NCBI RefSeq assembly: GCF_014851815.1
Contig: NZ_JACVAJ010000001.1
Span: forward strand, 1,302,001 to 1,366,000
Direction of reading: 5' to 3'
Length of the DNA stretch: 64,000 nucleotides
Source: Pseudoxanthomonas sp. PXM01
Lineage (GTDB): Bacteria; Pseudomonadota; Gammaproteobacteria; Xanthomonadales; Xanthomonadaceae
Shown here: one piece after another, positions 33,705 through 43,341 of the stretch
How the letters are laid out: the number at the start of each line of letters is the position of its first letter
Numbering within the stretch: the stretch's first letter is position 1
The notes under the pieces: generated by a model
Told to the model about the DNA's origin: nothing
Database searches by the model: none
The model's input: the letters and a program-made list of their open reading frames with translations, nothing else
Translations under genes and position numbers: made by a program

Positions 33705-35774
33705 TCAGCGGCCGATGTGCTGCTTCAGCCAGGCGTTGACGGTGTCGTGCCACAGGATGCTGTTCTGCGGCTTCAGCACCCAGTGGTTTTCGTCGGGGAA
33801 GTACAGCAGCTTCGACTCGATGCCCTTGCGCTGCAGCGCGGTGAACGTGGACAGGCCCTGGTCCACCGGCACGCGGTAGTCCTTCTCGCCCTGCACCACC
33901 AGCATCGGCACGCGCCAGTTGGCGACGTGGTTGACCGGGTTGAACTTCTCGTAGTTCTTCGGCGCGTCGAACGGCGTGCCGCCGTTCTCCCATTCGGTGA
34001 ACCACAGCTCCTCGGTCACGTAACCCATCGAACGCGTATCGAACACGCCGTCGTGGTTGACCAGGCACTTCCACGGCTCGTTCCAGTTGCCGGCGATCCA
34101 GTTGACCATGAAGCCGCCATAGCTGGCACCGAGCGCGCAGGCGTTCTTGCCGTCGAGAAAGGCGTACTTCTGCTGCGCCGCGGCCCAGCCCTTCTGCAGA
34201 TCTTCCAGCGGACGGTCGCCCCAGTGCTGGCTGATCGCGTCGGTGAACGCCTGGCCGTAACCGGTGGAGCCGTGGAAATCGATCATCACCACGGCGTAGC
34301 CCTGGCCCGCGTAGGTCTGCGGATTCCAGCGGTAGCTCCAGCCATTGCCGAAGCTGCCCTGCGGACCGCCGTGGATCAGGAACGCGACCGGATACTTCTG
34401 GCCTTCCACGTAGTCGTGCGGCTTGACCACGTAGCCGTGCACGGTCTCGTTGTTCCAGCCCTTGAAGGTGAACTGCTCGAAGTCGCCGAACGACACGTCC
34501 TTCAGCGATTCCCCAGCGCTCGGCGTGATGGCGCGCAAGGTGGCGCCGACGTCGTCGCTGGTGGCGTAGATCACGTCGCCGGACTTCAACGTGTTGCGCG
34601 ACAGCACCAGCGTCCGGCCGACCACGTCGAACGCCGAAACGCTACCGTCGCCGACGATCTTGCGCGTCTGGCCGCTCTGGATGTCCACCGAGAACAGCGG
34701 GTGTTCGCCCGTGTCCTGCGCAGTGGTGTAGATCCTTTCGCCGTCATCCGAGAGCACGATGCTGTCGGCGCTGCGATCCCAGGCGGGCGCGATCTCGCGG
34801 ACCTTCCCGTTGTCCAGGTCCATCGCCATCAAGCCGTAGCGGTCGGCTTCGAAACCGGGGCGCTTCATCGCGCGGTAGAACAGCGTCTTGCCGTCGGCAC
34901 TGAACACGGGGCCGGTGTCCCAGGCGGGATTGGCTGCCGTCAGGTTGACCGGCGCGCTGCTGCCGTCGGCGGCGATCCTGTACAGGTCGAAGTTGGTCGA
35001 CCACGCTTCGCCCTTGCCCGCCACGCGCACCGCGGCCACGATCGAGGCGCCATCCGGCGACCAGGTGTACTCGTCGGCACCGCCGAACGGCTTGGACGGC
35101 GCATCGCCATCCAGACTGTCGGTCAGCGACGTCGCGGTGGCGACCGGCTTCGCCTTGGCTGCCGGCAGCGCAGCCACGAACAGGCGGCTGCGGCGGCCAT
35201 CGGCCCAGGTGTCCCAGTGGCGCACGAACAGGCCGTCGTAGACCACGCCGGTGCTCTTCTTCGCGGCGGTGTCGTCGAGCCTCTTCTTCGTGCACGCGAA
35301 GTCGGCCTTGCAGTCGGCGAAGGTGTCGGTGCTGAACAGCACGCGGGTGCCGTCGGGCGAGAGCTTGTAGCTGGCGACATCCAGTGCGAAGTCGGTCAGC
35401 TGGCGCGGCGTGCCACCGGTGGTCGGCTGCGCATAGAGCTGCTGCGTGCCGGATTTGGCGCTGAGGAAGTAGACCGTCTTGCCGTCAGGCGAGAACGACG
35501 GCGAGTTGACGCTCCAGCCTTCCGGGGTCAGACGCTTCGGCGGCGCCATATCGCGGGTCAGCAGGTTGCGGATCCACAGGCTGCTGCTGGCCTTCACCAC
35601 ATCGGCGTCGACGATACGCTTGGCGAACACCACGGTGCTGCCATCCGGCGACAGGGTGGGCGACGAGACGCGATCCAACTTCTGCAGGTCGCGCACATCC
35701 AGGCCACGGGCGGCGGCCAGCGACGGCAGCGCGGCCAGCAGGCAGAGGGGCAACAGGGCGGATTTCAGCTTCAT
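33705..35774 (-). CDS. Exported S9 family prolyl oligopeptidase (DPP5/S9C-like)
   Basis: A 689-residue serine peptidase. A signal peptide (KLKSALLPLCLLAALPSLAAA) precedes a seven-bladed beta-propeller (about residues 25-420; repeats such as SPTLSPDGSTVVFA, SPSFSPDGKTVYFL, YTWSPDGASIVAAV). The alpha/beta hydrolase domain has Ser in LGASYGGFMVNW, Asp in VQGEKDYRVP and His in FPDENHWVLKP. It resembles dipeptidyl-peptidase 5 of non-fermenting bacteria, which releases N-terminal dipeptides in the periplasm. GGAG precedes the chosen ATG by 6 bases. It lies between the OPT transporter and two DUF819 genes. Confidence 0.92.
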   Translation of the reverse strand: MKLKSALLPLCLLAALPSLAAARGLDVRDLQKLDRVSSPTLSPDGSTVVFAKRIVDADVVKASSSLWIRNLLTRDMAPPKRLTPEGWSVNSPSFSPDGKTVYFLSAKSGTQQLYAQPTTGGTPRQLTDFALDVASYKLSPDGTRVLFSTDTFADCKADFACTKKRLDDTAAKKSTGVVYDGLFVRHWDTWADGRRSRLFVAALPAAKAKPVATATSLTDSLDGDAPSKPFGGADEYTWSPDGASIVAAVRVAGKGEAWSTNFDLYRIAADGSSAPVNLTAANPAWDTGPVFSADGKTLFYRAMKRPGFEADRYGLMAMDLDNGKVREIAPAWDRSADSIVLSDDGERIYTTAQDTGEHPLFSVDIQSGQTRKIVGDGSVSAFDVVGRTLVLSRNTLKSGDVIYATSDDVGATLRAITPSAGESLKDVSFGDFEQFTFKGWNNETVHGYVVKPHDYVEGQKYPVAFLIHGGPQGSFGNGWSYRWNPQTYAGQGYAVVMIDFHGSTGYGQAFTDAISQHWGDRPLEDLQKGWAAAQQKYAFLDGKNACALGASYGGFMVNWIAGNWNEPWKCLVNHDGVFDTRSMGYVTEELWFTEWENGGTPFDAPKNYEKFNPVNHVANWRVPMLVVQGEKDYRVPVDQGLSTFTALQRKGIESKLLYFPDENHWVLKPQNSILWHDTVNAWLKQHIGR

Positions 35775-35825
35775 CCGGGGCTCCGGCAACAGGGAAACCC
35801 CGATGGTAGGCGCTAAGCGCGCCGC

Positions 35826-35857
35826 GGCGCAAAGGCGTCAGGTCACGCCTTTGCGCC
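35826..35857 (-). terminator. Strong 13-bp hairpin after the OPT transporter gene
   Basis: A perfect 13-base inverted repeat (GGCGCAAAGGCGT / ACGCCTTTGCGCC) with a 6-base loop, 10 bases beyond the OPT stop and 51 bases before the S9 peptidase start. It has no T run on the minus strand, so it may be a Rho-assisted terminator, an attenuator, or a 3' RNA cap that lets the two genes be expressed at different levels. Confidence 0.55.
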
Positions 35858-35867
35858 GTGTGTCATC

Positions 35868-37856
35868 TCACTTCGGGCCGGGTTCGACCTCGCCCAGCGC
35901 CTTGGACTTGGCGCCGGTGCGGTAGAGCAGCCAGCCGACAATGGCCAGGATCACCAGGCCGACGATCTCGCCCTGCTGGAACGCCTCCGGCAGTACCAGC
36001 ACGTCGCGGTCCTTGGTGGCGTAGATGGCGACGCCGACGGCGATGCCCATCAGCGCCTCGCCGGTGATCAGACCCGCGGCGAACAAGGTACCCGGGCGGT
36101 GGATGCGATCGCGTGCTTCCTCGTCCTTGGTGCCGACCATGCCGTGGCGCTTCTCCACCAGGTAGGCCAGCAGGCCGCCGAGGAAGATCGGCACCATCAG
36201 CTCCAGCGGCAGGTAGATGCCGATGGCGGCGGCCAGCACCGGCACGCGGAAGCTGCTGCCCTTGGCCTTCAGCGCCTCGTCGATGGCGATGATGACGGCG
36301 CCGATCACCGCACCGATGCCGATGATGCCCCACGGCAATTCACCGCCGAACAGGCCCTTGGCGACCGACGCCATCAGCGTGGCCTGCGGCGCGGACAACG
36401 GATTCGGATGCTCGGCCGTCGGTGCGCCGATGCCGTAGGCCTCGGACAGGATGTTCAGCACCGGCGCCATGATCAGCGCGCAGGAGAACGCGCCGATGCC
36501 CAGCATCAACTGCTGCTTCCACGGCGTCGCGCCGACGATGTATCCCGCCTTGAGATCCTGCAGGTTGTCGCCACCCACTGCCGCCGCGCAGCACACCACC
36601 GCACCGATCATGATCGCGGCTACCGCACCCAACGGCGCGCCACCGGCGCCGACCGCCATGCGCCCGCTTTCGCCCAGCAACAGCAGCAGTACGACCGACG
36701 CGAACAGGATGGTCGCGATGGTGATGCCCGACACCGGGTTGTTCGACGAACCCACCAGGCCGGCCAGGTAGGCCGACACCGATACGAACAGGAAGCCGGC
36801 CACGATCATGATGATCGCCATCGGAATGCTGACGTGCCACATGCCGACGATGGCCTGGTACAGCAGCAGCAGCGGCAGCACGAAGATCACCAGCGCCACC
36901 AGCATCCACTTCATCGGCAGATCGCGGTCGGTTTCGGCGACGTCGGCGCCGCCCGAGCCTGCGCGCGCGGCGGCGATGCCGCTCTTGACGCCGGACAGCA
37001 GCGACTTGCGCAAAGAGAACAGCGTCCACACGCCGCCGATCAGCATCGCGCCGACGCCGAGGTAGCGGATCTTGGCGGACCAGATGGCGCCGGCCACGTC
37101 TTCCGCACCCGCACCGGCGATGCTCTGCGCCAGCGCCGGATCGGTCCCCATGAACGCCATGTGGTACAGCGGAATGGCGATATGCCAAGACAGGATGCTG
37201 CCGGACAGCACCACGATGCCGATGTTCAGGCCGACGATGTAGCCCACGCCCAGCAGCGCCGGCGACAGGTTGGTGCCCAGGTAGCCGAGGTACTTGCCGA
37301 AGAACCCCGCGCCGGCCGCGGTGTCCGGGATCAGGCGCATGCCGCTGTGCGCGGCGACCTTCAGCACCGCGCCGATGGCGGCGGAGAACGCCAGGATCTT
37401 CAGGCCAGGACCGGGATTCTCACCGGCCTTCAGCACTTCGGCCGCAGCCTTGCCTTCGGGGAACGGTAGCGGCTCTTCGACGATCATCGAGCGGCGCAGC
37501 GGCACCGAGAACAGCACGCCCAGCAGGCCGCCGAGGCCGGCGATGGCCAGCACCCACGAATACTGGAAGTCCTGCCAGTAGCCCAGGATGATCAGCGCCG
37601 GGATGGTGAAGATCACGCCGGCCGCGATCGACGAACCGGCGGAGGCACCGGTCTGCACGATGTTGTTCTCCAGGATCGTGCCGCCACCCAGCAGGCGCAG
37701 CACGCCCATCGAGACGACGGCCGCCGGGATGGCGGTGGCCACGGTCAGGCCGGCGAACAGGCCCAGGTAGGCATTGGCGGCGGACAGCACCACGGCGAGC
37801 ACGATGGCCAGCACGACGGCGCGGAAGGTAAGTTGCGGGGTCCCCGGCGAGCTCAT
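35868..37856 (-). CDS. Oligopeptide transporter, OPT family
   Basis: A 662-residue membrane protein with about 16 helices. OPT family motifs: LSAANAYLGLFAGLTVATAIPAAVVSMGVLR, NNIVQTGASAGSSIAAGVIFTIPALI, EEPLPFPEGKAAAEVLKAGE, GSSNNPVSGITIATIL and GGDNLQDLKAGYIVGATPWKQQ. These carriers import oligopeptides or metal-chelate complexes, probably with protons. It is divergent from a POT symporter and upstream of an S9 peptidase, which supports peptide import here, though siderophore-like substrates are possible. Confidence 0.93.
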   Translation of the reverse strand: MSSPGTPQLTFRAVVLAIVLAVVLSAANAYLGLFAGLTVATAIPAAVVSMGVLRLLGGGTILENNIVQTGASAGSSIAAGVIFTIPALIILGYWQDFQYSWVLAIAGLGGLLGVLFSVPLRRSMIVEEPLPFPEGKAAAEVLKAGENPGPGLKILAFSAAIGAVLKVAAHSGMRLIPDTAAGAGFFGKYLGYLGTNLSPALLGVGYIVGLNIGIVVLSGSILSWHIAIPLYHMAFMGTDPALAQSIAGAGAEDVAGAIWSAKIRYLGVGAMLIGGVWTLFSLRKSLLSGVKSGIAAARAGSGGADVAETDRDLPMKWMLVALVIFVLPLLLLYQAIVGMWHVSIPMAIIMIVAGFLFVSVSAYLAGLVGSSNNPVSGITIATILFASVVLLLLLGESGRMAVGAGGAPLGAVAAIMIGAVVCCAAAVGGDNLQDLKAGYIVGATPWKQQLMLGIGAFSCALIMAPVLNILSEAYGIGAPTAEHPNPLSAPQATLMASVAKGLFGGELPWGIIGIGAVIGAVIIAIDEALKAKGSSFRVPVLAAAIGIYLPLELMVPIFLGGLLAYLVEKRHGMVGTKDEEARDRIHRPGTLFAAGLITGEALMGIAVGVAIYATKDRDVLVLPEAFQQGEIVGLVILAIVGWLLYRTGAKSKALGEVEPGPK

Positions 37857-37972
37857 GGCGCGTTCCCGAATGGCAGAAGGCGGACACGCTAGCGTCCGCC
37901 GTCCGGCAAGTCCAGCCGCGTCGGCGGGCGCGCCGCCTATACTCGCCGGGTTTTCCGAAGCCGGAGCGCTCC

Positions 37973-39781
37973 TTGAGCCACCCTGCCCCCGCGGCCACCG
38001 GTCGCGACGACTTCCTGGGCCATCCCAAGGGCGTCTACGTCTGCTTCTTCACCGAGATGTGGGAGCGCTTCTCCTTCTACGGGATGAAGGCGCTGCTGCT
38101 GCTCTACCTGACCAAGTACCACCTGTTCGCCGACGGCGCCGGCTACGACCTGATCGGTGCCTACGGTGGTCTGGTCTACTGCATCCCCGTGATCGGCGGC
38201 CTGCTGGCCGACCGCTGGCTGGGCATGCGCAAGGCGGTGGTGTTCGGCGGCCTGCTGCTGGTCGCGGGCCATGCCGGCATGGCACTGGAAGGCGTAGCGG
38301 CCGTGTCGGACGGCGGCGTGGTGACGCGCGACGAGAGTGCGCTGCGCACGATGTATCTGTCGCTGGCGCTGATCGTCATGGGCGTGGGCTTCCTGAAGCC
38401 GAACATCACCGGCATCGTCGGCCGCCTGTATCCCGTCGGCGATCCGCGCCGCGATGGCGGTTTCAGCCTGTTCTACGCCGGCATCAACCTCGGCGCGCTG
38501 CTGGCGTCGCTGGTGTGTGGCTACCTGGGCGAGACGCTGGGCTGGAAGTACGGCTTCGGCGCCGCCGGCATCGGCATGCTGCTGGGACTGGCGATGTTCC
38601 TGTGGGGGCAGCGCTACCTGCAGGGGCATGCCGAACCGCCTTCACCGGCAGCACTGCGTGCATCCGTGCTGGGCGTGAGGCGCGAATGGATGATCTATCT
38701 CGGCGCGGGACTCGGCGTGCTGCCCTTGGCGTGGTTGATGTGGGCGGCGGCGAACGGCGCGTTCGCACTGGGTGGCGAGCTGTCGCTCGCCTTGGTGCTG
38801 ATGCTGGTCGTGCTGTTGCTGGTGCTCGGCTGGTTCACCTGGTTCGTCACTACGCAGTGCACTGCGCCGCAACGGCGGCAGATGCTCGCGTTGATGGCGA
38901 TGATCTTCATGTGCCTGGTGTTCTTTACCCTGTACGAGCAGACCTACGGCTCGTGGGTGATGTTCACCGACCGTCTGTTGACCAAGGACCTCTTTCCGTC
39001 GCTGGTGCATGCGCCGGGCGTGCTGGTGTGGTCGGACGATCTTCTGGCGAACCTCGGACTGTTCGTGGGCACCGCGCCATGGTCGACCTGGGGACTGCTG
39101 GCCATGCCGGTCGCGTTCGTCGTCGCCGTGCGCACCGGCGAACGCCGCGCCAGCCCACGGCTTCCGCGCGCGATCTTCTTGGCGACCGCGGCGCTCATGG
39201 TGTTGCTGGTCCTGCGCGATTCGATCGTGCTGCCACAGACGGCCGGCTCGCTGACGTATCTCGGCGCGCTGTTCCTGGTGGTGCTGGCACCGGTCTTCGC
39301 GTGGCTGTGGGCCACGCTGGGCCGCTACGGACGCGACCCGTCCAAACCGCTGAAGGGCGCGCTGGGCCTCGTGTTCGGTGGCCTGTCGTTCGTACCGCTT
39401 GCGCTGGCCGCGCAGCAGGTCGGCGAGACCGGCGTGATGGCGAGCGTGTGGTGGCTGGTGCTGGCCTACCTGCTGCTGGAAATCGGCGAGATGTGCTTGG
39501 CGCCGGTCAGCCTGGCCGCGGTCACCGAACTGTCGGTACCGCGCGTGGTCGGCCTGATGATGGGCATGTGGCTGCTTGCGACCGCGTTCTCGGAGACGCT
39601 GGCCGCGCAGTTCGGCAAGCTGGCTGCGCTGGACGTTCCCGAGGGCGAGGCCTGGGATCTCGCCCAGGCCGCGGCGGGCTATGCCGATCTGTTCTGGCTG
39701 ATGATGTGGATCGGCCTGGGCTGCGGCGCGGTCGCGCTGATCGTGTCTCCGGTGTTGAAGCGGATGATGCGAAGTGCTTGA
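37973..39781 (+). CDS. POT-type proton-dependent oligopeptide symporter
   Basis: A 602-residue MFS carrier of the POT/PTR2 family. It has the E-x-x-E-R signature (VCFFTEMWERFSFYGMKALLLLYLTKY), the PTR2 motif YAGINLGALLASLVCGYLGETLGWKYGFGAAGIGML, FLKPNITGIVGRLYP and FTLYEQTYGSWVMFTDR. Two extra central helices of bacterial POTs are evident (about residues 235-290). TTG start, supported by GGAG 7 nt before it; no ATG is near. It imports di- and tripeptides with protons. Convergent with the second S9 peptidase, with a hairpin between. Confidence 0.93.
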   Translation: MSHPAPAATGRDDFLGHPKGVYVCFFTEMWERFSFYGMKALLLLYLTKYHLFADGAGYDLIGAYGGLVYCIPVIGGLLADRWLGMRKAVVFGGLLLVAGHAGMALEGVAAVSDGGVVTRDESALRTMYLSLALIVMGVGFLKPNITGIVGRLYPVGDPRRDGGFSLFYAGINLGALLASLVCGYLGETLGWKYGFGAAGIGMLLGLAMFLWGQRYLQGHAEPPSPAALRASVLGVRREWMIYLGAGLGVLPLAWLMWAAANGAFALGGELSLALVLMLVVLLLVLGWFTWFVTTQCTAPQRRQMLALMAMIFMCLVFFTLYEQTYGSWVMFTDRLLTKDLFPSLVHAPGVLVWSDDLLANLGLFVGTAPWSTWGLLAMPVAFVVAVRTGERRASPRLPRAIFLATAALMVLLVLRDSIVLPQTAGSLTYLGALFLVVLAPVFAWLWATLGRYGRDPSKPLKGALGLVFGGLSFVPLALAAQQVGETGVMASVWWLVLAYLLLEIGEMCLAPVSLAAVTELSVPRVVGLMMGMWLLATAFSETLAAQFGKLAALDVPEGEAWDLAQAAAGYADLFWLMMWIGLGCGAVALIVSPVLKRMMRSA

Positions 39782-39809
39782 AAAGCAACGGCGCCCGAGG
39801 GCGCCGTTG
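39781..39809 (-). terminator. Hairpin between POT symporter and S9 peptidase
   Basis: CAACGGCGCC / GGCGCCGTTG, loop CGAG or CTCG by strand; on the minus strand GCTTTTC follows. It lies 24 bases beyond the peptidase stop and immediately after the symporter stop. Good as a terminator for the minus gene; for the plus gene the T run is missing. Confidence 0.75.
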
Positions 39810-39832
39810 GTTGGCAGGGAACGGAGTCAGGA

Positions 39833-41791
39833 CTACTTCGCCGTCGCGCCGCCGAGATGCCGATTGAAGAAGGCGAGCAGCCGCGTGTAGTACTCCTTCT
39901 GATGCTCCGGCTTGTAGAAGCCGTGGCCTTCGGTCTTGTAGTACAGCGTTTCGACCGGCACACCCGCCGCCTTGAGACGGCGCTCCATCAGTTCGGTGTG
40001 CTGGATCGGCGTGCGCTTGTCTTCGCCGCCTGCCGCCAGGAACACCGGAACCTTGATCTGGCCGGCGAGGTTCGTGGGCGACACGACCGCAAGTTTCGCC
40101 TTGTCGCCGTACCAGTCGCGCAGGAAGGTCTCGCCCGACATGGTCTCCTGGATATCGCCGCGCTGGAACACCATGGGCAGGTCGTACAGACCCACGTAGC
40201 CAGCAGAGCACTTATAGAGCGCCGGCTCCTTTGCAACGCCCATCAGCGCCGCGTACGCCCCGTAGCTGGCTCCGTAGATGCAGATCCGCGCAGGATCCGC
40301 ATGGCCTTCCGAGATGGCCCATCGGGTCGCATCGGTCACATCGTCCTGCATCGCGCCGCCCCACTGTTGGGCACCCGCCTGATGGAAGCGACGGCCGTAA
40401 CCCCCGGAACCGCGGAAGTTGATCTGCAGGACGCTGTAGCCGGCGTTCGCCAACATCTGCGTCTCCTCTTCGAAGGCCCAGTAGTCGCGCACGCCGAATG
40501 GGCCGCCATGCGGCACCACGATCATCGGTGCCTTTCCGCTGACGCCGCGCGGCACCGTGAGATAGCCGTGCAGGTCGACGCCGTCACGCGACTTAAGGCG
40601 GATGGGATGCATATCCGCCATCTTTTCCGAGTCGAGCCACTGCCGGCGCGCCAGCAGGAATTCGGCTTTCTTGGCCTGCGTGTCGAAGATGTAGAACTCA
40701 CCCGGGTTGCGATCAGAACTGACGCTGACGAGCACGAGCCTGCCGTCGTCGGTGCTGGAAGTAATGCGTACCCGCTGCCCGGCGAAAGCTGCTTCCAGAC
40801 TCCGGTAGAGGTGCGCTTCAGGCGCCTTGGAATCGAAGAACGCCGTGCTCCACTTGCCATCGGCGAGGAACACGCCCAAAGGCACGTCACGCACGCCATT
40901 GGAATAGATCACCGTTCCCGGATCGACGTTGGCATTCCGGAAAACTTCCTTGCGCTCACCCGAGACCGTGTCGTAAGCCACCACCGTATCCGGGCCCTGC
41001 GATTGCTCGACCTGCAGATAGGCGATGCGGTTGTCCTCGGCGAATCCCAAGGGCGCCTCGATGCGACCCGTGACGGCCTCATCGTTCACCAGCTTCCATT
41101 CGTCGCCATCGCGTGCGCGATGGAACAGCTTGCTGACGTTGTCGCCTCCGGCCCCAAGGGCGAACCTGACCGCACTGGCATTGTCCGTCGTGAAGTGCGC
41201 ACGCCGCACGGGCGCACGCGCGACCGGACTGCGACGTCCCGTGAACACATCCATGCGCTCCGCACGCGTGTACGGCTCGTCCGCCCACGGCCAGATCGCC
41301 ACCAGCACGTTCTTGTCGTCGCCAGGCAGCGAATCGATGAGCTCGGCGGACACCTGCTCGGACTTCTTCTGCTGGATGTTCGAACCGACCTGCTGCGTCC
41401 CGATGCGGTAGCCCACCAGGATCGTCGGTTTCCCTCCATTCGCGCTGATCGCGTAGAGTTCACCGGTGGGAACGGGGCGATCGAGCTGGCCGAACTTCTC
41501 CGCGACCGCGATCACCACGCGGTCCGGACTCACCCACCAGAAATCGTCGACATAGGTGTTCTTGCCCATGCTGAACGTGGCGAGCATCTTGGTTTCGGCA
41601 CGGCTGGTAATCGCCAGCGCCGTACTGTCTTCCAGAGGCACCGTGGCGGCCAGGTACTCGCCGTTCGGCGACAGCTTGATATCTTCGAACTGGTCCTTGC
41701 GGACGAAGGCATTCACGTCCACCTGCGCCGACGCGATGCCGCTGGCCAGCGCCAGACAGGCGGCCAGCCCCCATTTGATCCCCTGCAACAT
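39833..41791 (-). CDS. Exported S9 family peptidase (prolyl oligopeptidase-like)
   Basis: A 652-residue serine peptidase of the Xanthomonadales-type S9 group. A signal peptide (MLQGIKWGLAACLALASGIASAQ) precedes an N-terminal propeller, less regular than in the DPP5-like neighbour (DIKLSPNGEYLAATVPLEDS, FWWVSPDRVVIAV). The C-terminal hydrolase domain has Ser in IYGASYGAYAALMG, Asp in AAGGEDKRTP and His in TEGHGFYKP. PHGGPFGVRDYWAF forms the oxyanion-hole region. GGAAGGAT lies directly before the ATG, so the longer upstream frame is not used. Together with the other S9 enzyme it would supply short peptides to the OPT and POT carriers. Confidence 0.9.
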   Translation of the reverse strand: MLQGIKWGLAACLALASGIASAQVDVNAFVRKDQFEDIKLSPNGEYLAATVPLEDSTALAITSRAETKMLATFSMGKNTYVDDFWWVSPDRVVIAVAEKFGQLDRPVPTGELYAISANGGKPTILVGYRIGTQQVGSNIQQKKSEQVSAELIDSLPGDDKNVLVAIWPWADEPYTRAERMDVFTGRRSPVARAPVRRAHFTTDNASAVRFALGAGGDNVSKLFHRARDGDEWKLVNDEAVTGRIEAPLGFAEDNRIAYLQVEQSQGPDTVVAYDTVSGERKEVFRNANVDPGTVIYSNGVRDVPLGVFLADGKWSTAFFDSKAPEAHLYRSLEAAFAGQRVRITSSTDDGRLVLVSVSSDRNPGEFYIFDTQAKKAEFLLARRQWLDSEKMADMHPIRLKSRDGVDLHGYLTVPRGVSGKAPMIVVPHGGPFGVRDYWAFEEETQMLANAGYSVLQINFRGSGGYGRRFHQAGAQQWGGAMQDDVTDATRWAISEGHADPARICIYGASYGAYAALMGVAKEPALYKCSAGYVGLYDLPMVFQRGDIQETMSGETFLRDWYGDKAKLAVVSPTNLAGQIKVPVFLAAGGEDKRTPIQHTELMERRLKAAGVPVETLYYKTEGHGFYKPEHQKEYYTRLLAFFNRHLGGATAK

Positions 41792-41878
41792 ATCCTTCCC
41801 CTGATGGCTTCCCTTGGTGCGGGACGATAGCGGCGACGTGGCGGTCACGCAATCCAGCCAAGGGAGAAGGGTATGAGG

Positions 41879-42787
41879 TTATGCGGCCCGGCCCCTGGCC
41901 AGCGCATCGAGCAGCACGTCGAGGCCTTCCCGCCAATCCGGCATTGGTCGACCCAGTACGGCCTCCAGTTTCGCCACATCCAGGCGAGAGTAAGCCGGCC
42001 TTGTCGCGCGCGTCGGAAAATCGGATGTCGTGATCGGCTCGACGCGGGGTGCCCGCGCAATCAACCCGCGTTCGGCCGCCCCGTCCAGGATGGCCGTCGC
42101 GAAGCCGTGCCAGCTGGTCTCGCCACCGGCCGTCAGGTGGTAGGTGCCTCGCGGTGCGGCGCCGTCCTTCAGCAGCGCCGCGGTGACATCGGCGATCAGG
42201 TAGGCCGGCGTCGGCGTCCCACGCTGGTCCGCCACGACGCGCAGTTCATCCCGTTCGGCACCGAGCCGCAGCATCGTCCGCAGGAAGTTATGGCCGCGTC
42301 CGCCGTAGACCCAGGCCGTGCGCAGGATCAGGTGCCCGTCGCCCTCCTGGCGGACGGCGTGCTCACCAGCCAGCTTGCTGGCGCCATAGACGCCCAGCGG
42401 CGCCGTCGCCTGGTCTTCGCGATAAGGGTGGGTGCCTTGCCCGTCGAACACGTAGTCTGTCGAGTAATGGACGAACGGAATACCGAGCTCCGCACAGGCG
42501 CGCGCCAGCACCGCCGGTGCCTCCGCATTGGCACGGAAAGCGGCCGCCTCGTCGTCTTCGGCCTTGTCCACCGCCGTGTAGGCAGCCGCATTGACCACCG
42601 CGACGGGTGCGATCCGCCGCACCAGGTCGGCAAGTGTGTCCGGGCGATCGAAGTCGGCGATCTCGCAGCGTCCGCCATCGGGCAGTTCACCGGAGCGCGT
42701 TGTCGCGACGATGTTTCCCAAGGAAGCCAGGCTGCGCCGCAGCTCGTGCCCCACCTGACCATTGCCGCCCAGCAGCAGGATGGTCAT
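41879..42787 (-). CDS. rfbD: dTDP-4-dehydrorhamnose reductase
   Basis: A 302-residue NAD(P)H-dependent reductase that makes dTDP-L-rhamnose, the last step of the pathway. Rossmann motif LLLGGNGQVGHELRRSL; NAAAYTAVDKAEDD; catalytic STDYVFDG with Y-G-A-S-K (GVYGASKLAGE); LRTAWVYGGRGHNFLRTML. Usual length. Its start overlaps the rfbC stop by 4 bases. Last gene of rfbBACD; rhamnose goes to LPS O-antigen or exopolysaccharide. Confidence 0.96.
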   Translation of the reverse strand: MTILLLGGNGQVGHELRRSLASLGNIVATTRSGELPDGGRCEIADFDRPDTLADLVRRIAPVAVVNAAAYTAVDKAEDDEAAAFRANAEAPAVLARACAELGIPFVHYSTDYVFDGQGTHPYREDQATAPLGVYGASKLAGEHAVRQEGDGHLILRTAWVYGGRGHNFLRTMLRLGAERDELRVVADQRGTPTPAYLIADVTAALLKDGAAPRGTYHLTAGGETSWHGFATAILDGAAERGLIARAPRVEPITTSDFPTRATRPAYSRLDVAKLEAVLGRPMPDWREGLDVLLDALARGRAA

Positions 42788-43341
42788 GGCGCGAACGTCG
42801 GCAGACGCTCCGGCGCGATGTCGGCCAGCAATGGAGCAGCCTCGTCCTTCGCCGACAGTTGGGGATCGCTGATCGGCCAGTCGACGCCGATCGCCGGGTC
42901 ATCCCAGCGCACGCCGGCATCCGCCACCTTGTCGTACACGGCGGTGCACAGGTAACTGAACACAGCGCGCTCGGACACCACGGCGAAACCGTGCGCGAAG
43001 CCTTCCGGGATCCAGAACTGGCGCTTGTTCTCCGCGCTCAACATCACGGCCTCCCACTGACCGAACGTGGGGGAGCCCCGACGGATGTCGACCGCCACGT
43101 CATAGACCTCGCCTTCGAGCACGCTGACCAGCTTGCCCTGCGGGCTAGGCCACTGGTAGTGGAGGCCGCGCAACACACCGCGGGACGACGACGACATGTT
43201 GCTCTGGACGAACTTCGTGGGCAATCCGCGTTCGCCGAAGCGCTCTGCGTTCCAGGTTTCGAAGAAGAAGCCGCGCTCATCGCCAAAAACAGCCGGTTCT
43301 ATCACGACGCAACCAGACAACCTGGTTTCAATCACTTTCAT
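42784..43341 (-). CDS. rfbC: dTDP-4-dehydrorhamnose 3,5-epimerase
   Basis: A 185-residue cupin-fold epimerase acting on dTDP-4-keto-6-deoxyglucose. Conserved: [35 protein letters not shown] with catalytic His, [26 protein letters not shown] and [11 protein letters not shown], then the catalytic Tyr region [10 protein letters not shown]. Overlaps both rfbA and rfbD by 4 bases, so translation is coupled. Confidence 0.96.
   Translation of the reverse strand: MKVIETRLSGCVVIEPAVFGDERGFFFETWNAERFGERGLPTKFVQSNMSSSSRGVLRGLHYQWPSPQGKLVSVLEGEVYDVAVDIRRGSPTFGQWEAVMLSAENKRQFWIPEGFAHGFAVVSERAVFSYLCTAVYDKVADAGVRWDDPAIGVDWPISDPQLSAKDEAAPLLADIAPERLPTFAP

Noticed and set aside
33567..35816. A 749-codon plus-strand frame opposite the S9 peptidase
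   Set aside because: Shadow of a peptidase gene with a complete catalytic triad on the other strand.
37774..39867. A 697-codon plus-strand frame over the POT symporter
   Set aside because: Same strand, wrong frame; the symporter frame carries the E-x-x-E-R and PTR2 motifs.
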